Part shown: positions 54,761 through 64,000 of the stretch, piece by piece
Numbering within the stretch: the stretch's first letter is position 1
Layout of the letters: each line of letters opens with the position of its first letter
Program-made: the position numbers and the translations under genes
Notes under the pieces: generated by a model
What the model was told of the DNA's origin: nothing
What the model saw: only the letters and a program-made list of their open reading frames with translations
Databases searched by the model: none
Source of the DNA: Solen grandis
Taxonomy: Eukaryota > Mollusca > Bivalvia > Adapedonta > Solenidae
Length of the DNA stretch: 64,000 nucleotides
Direction of reading: 5' to 3'
Assembly (NCBI GenBank): GCA_021229015.1
Contig: CM037783.1
Location: 60,363,746 to 60,427,745 of the forward strand

Positions 54761-57429
54761 ACCTTAAGACTCATTTACAAGACTCCACATCGCAGATACT
54801 TTATATTGTATAATGTTATATTGAAAATGTTGAAGGTTTATTTTGGTTAAATTTTATAGATATCAATGAAATAACCTGTTATTGTTGGATCCAAATAATG
54901 ACCCTAGAGCTCACGCTTTCTCTATGAAGATTAACTCACTTAATTTGAAGAAGAATATTCTATAAAATGTAACAATCATAAATTGTATAATTATTTATTC
55001 ATTTACTGGATGACACTAATAGCAGAACTGGTCATTTGCGAGACTTCGTAGAGTCATAGCGTACGATACCATTTACAGTCAAACCTGTCTTAAGAGGTCA
55101 GTCGAGGGAACAAGAGAAAGTTACCGCTTAACAGAGGTGGTCACTAAATGAAGGTTTAACATATAACAGATGTTAGTTCGGTAATATCAAAACTGACCGT
55201 TAAATTGAAGTTGGTCGCCGCTAATACAGCTTCAGTTGTATACAAATTTTAGTGGTATCCAGTCAAAACCGACCCCTGTAAAAACGGATCCAAGTTGAAA
55301 TGGTGCCAAATTGGTCAAAACGGTCCCACCTGGATGGGAAGATTGATCAAAACGGTCCCATATACACGGCGCCATTATAAACGAATAGGAATTTATCGAT
55401 TTGTGTTTGCTATCTGTCTTAAAGACTGATGTAAATATTTGTCTTGCTTTGCTTATATTCTACATTCTAATTTACCATTTTTTAATGCACAAAGAGGTTC
55501 TTTTTTTTTTCTTTTTTTTTTTTTTTTTTTTTTTTGAAGAGATAGAGCGTGACGCTTGTTTACACATGTATCACAAAAAAGATCGGGTGGCTGTAATGGG
55601 GGATTAAAGTGTACATTGTGGTGATAGACAGGGTATTTTACCTGAAAGAGTATTAATGGATACTGATCATCCGGTTACAAATTATTGGATTTATTGCATA
55701 GTTGCGAATGGTCGTGTAGGTGAGTGAGGATACTGGTTAAGGAAAGTACCCTTTTATATCACACACTGGTTGTAACGTTATTGATTATTCATTGATGTCA
55801 TATTTATTTGATATGATAGATAACTTTTGCGGACATGATAAAATAAATAAATCTTTATTTAAAGCCATACGCGCCCAATACAGTTTTTTCACTATAAAGA
55901 CATAGAAGGAAATAAGGCTAGCCATGAAGTTTTCTTAAACTTTGCATGATTATAGAGAATTATACTAGAAACAAATTTAGGAGAAAGAAATTGTAGGTCA
56001 CCATTTTTTTTTCTTTAGTTATCTTTCCCTGAAAGTGAGTCTTTAGTTGTTGTTTTTTTTTCTGTATAAGGCGTGTATGCCTTTAAGTCTTATCATGGTG
56101 ACAACATAAAAACAGATACAAAACTTTGAAACACGCCATTCAATTTTGTATTATAAGAGACATTCAGCGTTTCAAAAATAACGTTTACAATATTGTACTG
56201 ACTTCATAATGATGATGAAGATATATACCGTCTCTGTTTATCCTTCAACTGAAACACTCTGTATATAATCACATATATATATGCACAGTATATATAATTC
56301 ACTTGATAAAATATGCTTTAAAGACAATAATTTAAGAACTGACGAATGCATATCAGCAAAACGAACCCCCTTTTGAGAAATTTACTTGAAAAATCACTTA
56401 TTACCACAAATTAGATTTGGGATAAAGTGTATAATAGAGACTGTATATTGAGAATGAAAATCTGACTAGATGGAAAGGAAACTATCCAATGTTTGTACAC
56501 TCAAATTGGTCATAGTCATCGAAATTAGATATGAAATGTAATCTGATCAATTTTCATATATTTTACACATTGTTATATACACGGGGGTGGGATCACGTGA
56601 CTTTGCATAGTAATTAACACGAGGAATGCTGAGCCTCGGTAAGTTCATAATTTTGTTAAATTTTGGTGACAAACGTTTCCAGAATCAAAACAAGACCTAG
56701 CCTATCATATGCGCGGTAGCTTTCTTCAAATATCGGTACTAAGTGCATTCTCGTACGTTTTATGGTTTTCGAGAACATTGTTTGAATTGTGTCAAAATTG
56801 CAGATGCAGCCTTAGTAAACCACAAGCGACATTATAAATTGGTACCAAAATGAACAAAAGGATGCCTTCTTCCTTCACAAAAAATACAATACAAGGCATA
56901 TTTTTGCCAAATGTGCTCGTAGAAGTCCATCTAAATTCTTGTTGAAAGATCTGTAGCATACAATTGTTCATTGAATAAGTATAGTAAGTAAAACGAGCAT
57001 TTATTAACAGTAAACCACACGCGTCTCACGCATGGTTTCAAATAGCTTTGAAATACCGAAATGTGGCGACATTGAACAAGTGTTTCCCGTCTACGGTGTG
57101 AAAAAAATCAAATACCAAGAATATACTCAGTTATATATAACTCAAACAATATATATGATACTTTGATATTGATCCTTTAGTGAACACTCAAAACATGTAT
57201 GTTCCACATGGCCGTTTTGTCTCGACAGGCCTGACTGAAATAGCTCAACATAACTGACCGCTGTGATTGAAATATTGTTGAAACGGTGTTTAAAATGATC
57301 AAAAGTACATAAACACACTCGCACACTCACACGCACGCACACTTTTATCCTCGGCAAAGGGGTCCGCATCCGTAGTTGACGTTTTTTTATGTCTTAGTCT
57401 TAATGATCCTTTCTGAACAGGGTTACTTG
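54761..57429. other. Non-coding interval with a dispersed repeat
   Basis: 55,075-55,250 (ACAGTCAAACCTGTCTTAAG, ACCGCTTAACAGAGGTGGTC) resembles a repeat I recall as common in marine invertebrates. Poly-T lies at about 55,500-55,535. No gene recognised. Confidence 0.4.
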
Positions 57430-57860
57430 CGTCGCTGTTCTACAGTAGCACACATTTCAAATCGGGAAACAATTCAGGGCTATTTTTAGACATTTATGTT
57501 TTTAGATTTCCCTTTTTTATACTTCAAGAGAAAAATAGTCCAAAATTTGCATTCTCCCTAATCACTAAATGGTCATAAATTTCGTTATGGAAGTCGAAAC
57601 TGAATTAAAATGTGTTGAAAACCGTTGCTGGAGATAACGTGTTTAATTAAGTTATCGAAAGAAGAAATTACGAAGGAGACATAATCGCAAAGCATTCGGA
57701 GATATCTTGAACCATGATTGGCTGGATTCTCCAGACATATTTTGATCTGCATGCAACAGTTGGCGTAATAGTGCAGTGAGTAAAGTAGTCATTCTGTTCC
57801 CTGTCAAAAGGTATTTTACATTTGTTTAAATACTTTTTGCAATATAAGACATTTATATTT
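57430..57860 (+). repeat. Repeat copy 2 of the tRNA-like repeat
   Basis: Diverged copy of 53,345-53,850, same orientation, 4.1 kb away. The A-box region survives as ATAGTGCAGTGAGT; the B box is lost. Confidence 0.6.
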
Positions 57861-60334
57861 TTGTTATAGTGAAAATCATTAATTCAGCTATATTAAGTAA
57901 CTGTGTATAAATGAGAAAAAGAAAAAGAGAGATTGTTGCTTTAGATTCGCGCCCACATATTCATATAATCTTAGAAACTGTAGGCAGGAGAAATGGTGAG
58001 AGTAAGAGTGGCGATATGTTAATTGTTAGCAATCTATTGAGATAAATGATGTGTTAATCTTCTTTTAACGTCCGTGTTCAAGCAAGATTAAAGCGGGTTT
58101 ATAACATTAGGTCAATTGGCATCGCTTGAAAATTTGATCCTCGCCTATCAAATTTACTTTGATAAAAAAGAAATGCGACATCAGAAAATTAACAACTCTG
58201 TTCTCTCAGCGCTATCAGCGCTTTGATTAATGTAACTTCAGTTTCGAAAATACAATATCTTTACATAATTATGACAGTCTTTTGATTTAAAGTTCTTTTT
58301 TCCTTAATCAGTATTTCGTTTTGTTCTTTAAACTCTTTTTAAAGGAAGAATTGTTGTGACTGCAAATTCTTCAATACAATTTAATAGATAAAGTAGCATT
58401 GTGATGAATTGTAAATTATAGCTACAGAATGAAATAATTAAATGACTTGAATTAATTAAAAACGATCTCTCACAGCAGGGCCTTTCTATAGTATTATGAG
58501 ACCCTGCTCACCTTCTCACGGACAGAAACTAAGACCCCCCACCCCCGTGTATATAGCAGACTTCTGAGTCTATTCAAAATTAGATGGCAGGATATCACAA
58601 TAGTGCGTATTAAATTTTCATTTTAAAATTTCAAAAATAAGTATGATAAAATAATCATTAAAAAAACAGGAGCTTAGTAAAAATAAAATTTCTAATATCA
58701 TTTATATGTATCACAGTTCATAATCACATGTCACATTCGTTTACAAATGGACAAATTCTGTGTTCTTCTGCTTACCATTCGAATCGACCTGTTTCTATGC
58801 ACATTTAATCGACACCTGAGCGGAATTTGCTTAAAGCTGACATGTGTTTCGCTGTCATAATGGTTATGCCATATCTTATACCCGCATCAATGCACGAACA
58901 CTTTCTGGTACCCACAATAGAACATAATTAATAAATGGTCAGACCATTGAGTCAAAGAGTTATATATATATACTACGAGATTACCTAGATGTTTTCCAAT
59001 ATGAAACCCTTTTTGTGGGGTGGTGAAAAAAAATGGGGTGTTTCATGCAGTATTTACAGTATTCAAGCCATCAAGTACAAAATTGAAACATTTAGGTTTC
59101 ACATGGAAACCATATATATGCGCTCGTAGCATTGATCTCCCTTTATACCGACCACTCACAGTCCAGTTTATACTTGCGCGCGGAATATATATCGCCCCGT
59201 AATTTTTACCTGTAAATATAAAAACCCCACTTTTCGTGAATTTCTTATGTTATCGTAAAGTCATCTTGGGTCAAGTAAATCCCCATGGATACAAGGATTT
59301 ATAAATACAGCGCTATTTAACGAAGTGAACGTCTTCCTTGAGAATAAATATTATAGTTTAACATACCATTATTGAAAGGACTGCGTGTTTAGTAAAATAT
59401 TTTCAGAATAAAAGATTTATTTTCTGCGCATATACATTTAACCCCTCAATTCGGTATAATTATTTATGTAATGTTTGATTATCATTAGATTATGTACTCA
59501 ATTCCAATATCAGATATGACAAATATTTCACGTACAATGTAATCGAACATCACTCAATATTATACAACAGTCACTGTGTTTATTTCATGTCTTCTCATAA
59601 TGTGCCTATATAAACTGTATTTTGTTTAACGCTGATTAGCTAATTCGTTCAATTGTTATTATAAACACTGTACTTTTTTACAATAGAAGACATATGTTCG
59701 TATACAAAGCCAACAGATATTCGATTAATGTATATCAAGGAGGCAGATGCATGGGTGTATGAAAGTAAGTAAATGACCAAATATCTGATACTGATACAAC
59801 AGTAAACAATTACATGCATAGTTATCTAGAAGTTTTATCAGCTCACGTGCATTTATCCAAATTTAATTGAAATTTTCATGCCACAGCTTTAGACTCACGT
59901 GAAACAGTAAATTGTGTACAGTTTCAAGGCTGCATTCAGTAATGCACATTCATGCAAAACCTAGTTAAGTGTTGCTATGGAATATGTTTCGCCACTCTTG
60001 AAAATATCACTTTTTATGTTCACTCAGAGAAATTATTAATCGATCTTACACCAAAACAAACTTTTTTTTTATTTATTGCTCTGAAGGCCAGAAATTAGCT
60101 GTGCTATTCAAAAAAGTGTCAAAACTGGCGGTATTACCTCGCGTGCGTGATTTTTTAATGACGTCATTTCTTGCGTAAAACCCAGCACAAATAACGCTCC
60201 GATCATTTTATAACGTAGTGTCGAAATTTTTTTTTATGAAAATGGTAATATTCACTGTTCTAAGCAGAGAAATTACCATTTTTAATTCACTGATATTTCC
60301 CTATAATCCACCGAAAAGCATTAAATAAAATATA
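57861..60334. other. Non-coding interval
   Basis: 58,140-58,230 carries a partial copy of the 25.97-kb repeat (ATTTACTTTGATAAA...CTCAGCGCTATCAGCGCTTT). GCAGGG...CCCTGC near 58,486-58,518 is a short inverted pair. No gene recognised. Confidence 0.4.
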
Positions 60335-61274
60335 TACGAGGGCTGATTAGAAAATTCGCGGAATTCTCCTCTCAAGAATTTATTTCTTCATCAAATCACA
60401 TGAAAACTCGTATACAAGTATTAAAATTTATATTCTCTTTCATTATCAGGTAGTTGAAAAAATATTAAATACTGTTAAATGCTGTTATTTCACATATTCT
60501 GAATTCATTAATCAGGCTAGCGCTTAGTCAAATTTAAAGCAAATTTGGTGCGAATGCAATTGTCGTTAGCGTGACATTTCGACGTCATTTCTGGGAAATT
60601 GGAAGACGTGGTGTTGGACGGTTATTTCGCAGCAGACTGTTCTGGCCATGGCTTCAAAAACGGCGCATTCCGTCAACAGATGACATTGAGATGCGTGCGG
60701 TTGTCAAATTTTGTGATTGACTCAAACTTTTTCTTATAAAGGCACTTAAACAAATTAAAATGTTAGATATATTACCAACCTATGGAAAAAAACATTTGTC
60801 TACAATTGGTACAAGCAGTTTAGGCATGGTAGAACCTCAGTGTTTAATGAAAGACCAGGTCGGCCGACATCGACAGTCACTGTTGGAAACACAGCGTTAG
60901 TGAAGGAACTGTTAGATAATGACAGACGGTTTATGGTGCAAGGTATTGCAGAGCAACTATCTCTTTCGTATTACACAGTACAACGTATTCTTAAGACGAG
61001 AGGTGGTGATTACGTCGAGAAAGTTAACCGGACACTAGACTTTGACGTTAAAGTAACGTCAGCGTGACCCAACGTTGACGTCTGCGTGCTTCAAGTACTA
61101 CATAGTACTGTTATTCAATGTTTCATGCAAGCTTTATTGTTCAATGTATCTAAATAATATTTGAGCTCTATGTCAGTCCTGAGTATACGTATCTCGTGAT
61201 GTTTGTTTTTTTCCTTTCCTTATCCAGGTTTCAGTAATAAAGCAATTCCGCGAACGTATCAATCTACCCTCGTA
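60335..61274 (+). mobile_element. Internally deleted mariner-like transposon
   Basis: The left end TACGAGGGCTGATTAGAAAA (60,335) and right end ending in CTACCCTCGTA (61,274) are inverted; homology continues through TTCGCGGAATT on both sides. TA flanks both ends (60,333-60,334 and 61,275-61,276), the Tc1/mariner target duplication. 940 bp in total. It encodes N- and C-terminal transposase pieces without the catalytic core. Confidence 0.85.
60648..61067 (+). pseudogene. Mariner transposase remnant: DNA-binding part joined to C-terminus
   Basis: ATG at 60,648 (MASKTAHSVNR) is followed, with frameshifts, by DIEMRAVVKFC (first helix-turn-helix) and then an open run from about 60,778: TFVYNWYKQFRHGRTSVFNE, RPGRPTSTVTVGN, ELLDNDRRFMVQGIAEQLSL, YYTVQRILKT, the paired-type HTH end. 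The next residues, GGDYVEK, match the usual mariner C-terminal tail, so the DDE catalytic domain was removed by an in-frame deletion near 61,004. The frame ends at 61,067. It could bind termini at most; it cannot transpose. Confidence 0.8.
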
Positions 61275-61430
61275 TATTCCAAAAAAATGGTTGTCATTAG
61301 TATGACTTTCAATTGATATCATATTCTTACAATGATATTAATGTATCTGATTTCATTCTGTTTAGAAATTATGTCCAATATAATTGCTTGATATACTATA
61401 TCTATCTACTTTAGTATTTCATTTTAATGT

Positions 61431-61640
61431 GTCATATAGCGACGTCCAGCTAATTACAGGTGGAAGAAGACCCCGAATGCACGGAGGCATACGGGTAGAA
61501 TCACCGACCTACCGCAAGCCATCCGGAAGGCTTCCTCGCATGAAAATCCGAATGACCCTGCCAGGATTCGAACCAACGCGATGAGGGGCTGAGTGAGTTA
61601 AAGTCACAGACTTTTCCCTCTCGGCCCCGGAGGCCCCGGA
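61431..61640 (-). mobile_element. SINE copy 3 (3' truncated)
   Basis: On the minus strand the head GGGGCCTCCGGGGCCGAGAG and GGTTCGAATCC B box are present, followed by the body to GCTGGACGTCGCTATATGAC. The tail end is lost at about 61,431. Confidence 0.75.
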
Positions 61641-61779
61641 GACAGGATCACTGATTTATAATCGAATCATGAATAGGTTAACGTAAGTATATCGTCCTCC
61701 TAATGCTCATCATCAGCGGTAACAGGATCGTGTGAAGGGTCAGGAAATTAAGAACAAGATGTTTTATTTATTGTCCGCA

Positions 61780-62210
61780 CAATATTTTGAGAAAAATAAG
61801 CCTAGGTTTGTGAATCTTAGTAGGGACAGTGCGCATGGTCAGCTGATGATCCCTTTTAAATTTAATGGTCATTAGGTCAAAGGTCAAGATCAAAGTGACA
61901 CTTAGTGTAAAATACTTGTCCGATCAATAACTTGAGAAGGAATAAGTCTGGCATTGCCCTCTGCCAGTAAATGACCCCTATTATTTTAAAAGTCATAAGG
62001 TCAAAGGTAAAGATGTCTTAATGACATTTAATATAAAATCCTTTTTAGATTGATAACTTGAGAGGGAATAAGCCTAGGTCTGTGACACTTGGTAGGGACA
62101 TTCCCAATGGCCTGTAGATTATTTTGAGGTCATAATATCAAAGCTCAAGGTCGCAATGACACAAGGTCATTAGAGCAGAAAACCCTATCGTTTGTTCGGG
62201 ACAAACGAAA
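61780..62210 (+). mobile_element. Tandem-core element, about 126-146 bp units, with end hairpin
   Basis: GAATAAG-type blocks recur at 61,795, 61,941 and 62,067, each with TAACTTGAGA-like and GGTCAAAGGT-like surroundings. The right end has GCAGAAAACCCTATCG and a TCGTTTGT/ACAAACGA hairpin (62,188-62,208), comparable with the hairpin at 32,543-32,565. It is adjacent to another tandem-core copy. Confidence 0.6.
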
Positions 62211-62930
62211 TTTTGTTTTTTCTTATATATTTTGAAAATTTAATGGCAGATACTTCAGATACTGAAATTCAAGTTCGATTATGGCTGATATGCGGCCAAT
62301 TAGGTCAGGAGTTATGCCAATTTTAATATAAAAATGCCATATTTATTTTGTTTACAATCTACATCTTCATTTCTTAATAATCATCTTAACTTTATTACAA
62401 GTTTTGACCATTTCTCTGTCAGGAGTTATGCCTCTTTTAATATAAAAAATGCCATATTTTACTTTGTTTACACTCTAACATCTTCATTTCTTGAACAATC
62501 ATCTTTAAACTTTATGACAATGTTTTTGACCATAATTTCTCTATCAAGTTCGACAATGGCTGATAATGGCTATTTAGGTTTTTTTATTAAGTTCGATTAT
62601 GGCATATATTGGCTAATAAGGTCAGGAGTTATGCCCTTCTTAATATAAGTAAATGCCAGATTTCAATTTGTTTACACTATAGCATCTTCATTTCTTGAGC
62701 AATCATCTTCAAACTTTATGACAATATTTATTACCTTAATATCTCTGTCAAGTTCGATAATGGCTTATTTCGGCCCATAAGGTCAGGAGTTCTGCCCCTT
62801 TTAATAAAAAAATGCCAGATTTCACCTTTTTTACCCTCTAGCATCTTTATTTCTTCAGCAGTGTAGGTGTGAAGGCAATGTTTCTCAGGTGAAACGATTT
62901 ATAGGGCCATCTTGGCCCTTTCGTTAGGGC
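62211..62930 (+). mobile_element. Second copy of the 160-bp tandem-core element (left-truncated)
   Basis: AGGAGTTATGCC-type blocks lie at 62,310, 62,423, 62,627 and 62,788 (last interval 161 bp). The right end TTTCTCAGGTGAAACG and AGGGCCATCTTGGCCCT hairpin match the end at 38.3 kb. Confidence 0.75.
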
Positions 62931-63765
62931 TTTCTGCATCAAGCAGAAAGTCCTATTGGGGTTGTTTTGTTTTTCCTTCTTCTTCTTCTTATAATTTTTT
63001 TCCTTTTGAGGTTTGATTAAAACAGGTTGCCAATAAGCCAGCCGTATGAAAATTTAACAGTAATCAGAGTGACTTTGGGCCCTTTTGAAATCAATAATTT
63101 TATCTTCATATGACGTCATGTGACGGGCCACTTTCAAATAAGCTACCAAATTTGGTTCCCCGCTCTGCAGCCCTCAGTATTGTCCGATTTGACTTGATAT
63201 TTTCACAGAAGGGTGTAAGTTGGGATGTAGATGTACATCCTTGAATTTTCAAAATTCCAAAATTTCAAGATTTTATGTCAAAATCGAATTCGAACTTTGG
63301 TCATTTACAAATAATTTCGTGTTTCCAAGGCTTCTGGTGAGTAAGGACCGTGAAAATTGGATAGCATATGTGTTCTGAGGTCTTTTTTGTGTTATTTGAA
63401 AACTGACGCCGTGTGACGTCATTTGACGTTACACTGTACTTAGCAATTTTGCTTTCGAAATAAGCAGATTTTAGGACCTGCAGGCTTGATATTTTGACGG
63501 ATTGGCATGTTACTTTCAAAGAATGTGCAACCCAGTATCCCATCGTGCATGGTGACATCCGTTTCTGGAAAATCGCAAAGGTCAAGGTCATATGTCAGTT
63601 ATCGGTGACTTTTATTCGGCCATTGGTAACTCAAAAACCAAAAATATTATACCTAAACACTATGAGTAAAATTTGTAGTGTTTTGAAAGACCTTTTAAGT
63701 AATATTTATTTTTTGAAGATCGGGGTTGAATCGGTTGAGTTATGGCAGATTAATGAAAAGTGAAA
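62931..63765 (+). repeat. Third copy of the 30.5-kb dispersed repeat (uninterrupted)
   Basis: Begins GGGCTTTCTGCATCAAGCAG AAAGTCCTATTGGGG (hairpin plus CCTATTGGG as at 30.2 kb). It carries the whole shared body, including CATCTTCATATGACGTCATG, GACGTCATTTGACG, AAAGGTCAAGGTCA and GATCGGGGTTGAATC. It lacks the MITE found in the 32.6-kb copy. Frames at 63,301-63,763 are chance openings in the repeat. Confidence 0.75.
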
Positions 63766-64000
63766 CAGAGCAGCAGATAAGCTTCGTTTTATCGTTTTAA
63801 CTAATTGTTTTTCAGGAAAAACGAATTGATTTTAAATTCTCATCGTTCAAAAACGAAAATAAAAAATGGAAAACGAATTGTACTCGAAGATGCCGTCGTT
63901 TTGTTTAGGTTTGTTTTTTTCATGTTTACTAGAGCAGTGGTAGGAAAGGGAGGTTACTGCGCACTCACAATCTGCAATGCTTTCCCAAAACCGCATTTTA
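63766..64000. other. Window end, nothing recognised
   Basis: AAAACGAA-rich sequence with no gene or repeat identified. Confidence 0.3.

Noticed and set aside
63301..63763. Frames of 96 and 89 codons on both strands
   Set aside because: They lie in a dispersed repeat; similar chance frames occur in the 30.9-31.2 kb copy (82 codons) without conserved ends.

Overview
This is a repeat-dense, AT-rich window of a metazoan nuclear genome, most likely a marine mollusc and probably a bivalve. The clues are interspersed elements with tandem cores of about 160 bp (the pearl/Helentron-like architecture known from clams, oysters and mussels), a tRNA-derived SINE of a type I associate with molluscs, several non-LTR retrotransposons, and an NXPE-family gene. 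No operons, bacterial promoters, rRNA genes or CRISPR arrays are visible. Many longest-frame translations here begin at TTG or GTG, so I chose starts at ATG only.

One apparently intact cellular gene is visible: an intronless 551-codon NXPE-family (neurexophilin/PC-esterase) reading frame at 28,196-29,851, preceded by a plausible splice acceptor. Two decayed fragments (36.56 and 51.25 kb) share a motif and resemble the C-terminal intracellular domain of P2X7-like proteins.

Layout: 0-3 kb, an old inverted repeat, a degenerate minisatellite and poly-C repeats. 2.8-6.5 kb, LINE remnants, one split by a piggyBac-like MITE. 7.3-8.0 kb, a tandem-core element. 8.5-12.9 kb, a near-complete but broken LINE followed by an internally deleted LINE. 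13.3-21.0 kb, a TIR element rich in CCGATG motifs, split by a 6.6-7 kb CR1/L2-like LINE with ORF1, a 441-471 bp tandem array, and an ORF2 carrying a 2A-like GDIHPNPGP motif. 21.2-23.8 kb, another truncated LINE. 24-28 kb, tandem repeats and a small TIR element. 28.2-29.9 kb, NXPE. 30.1-33.2 kb, a composite of molluscan-type repeats with a nested palindromic MITE. 33.9-46.7 kb, SINEs, a 160-bp tandem-core element, an LTR candidate beside a 100-N assembly gap, and MITEs. 47.1-49.6 kb, a LINE fragment splitting a MITE. 50-60 kb, mostly non-coding with a tRNA-like repeat pair. 60.3-61.3 kb, an internally deleted mariner. 61.4-63.8 kb, SINE, tandem-core and dispersed repeats.

The genes do not form a pathway. 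The coherent story is layered transposition: at least five nested insertions can be read directly, several with target-site duplications or with an uninterrupted copy elsewhere in the window.
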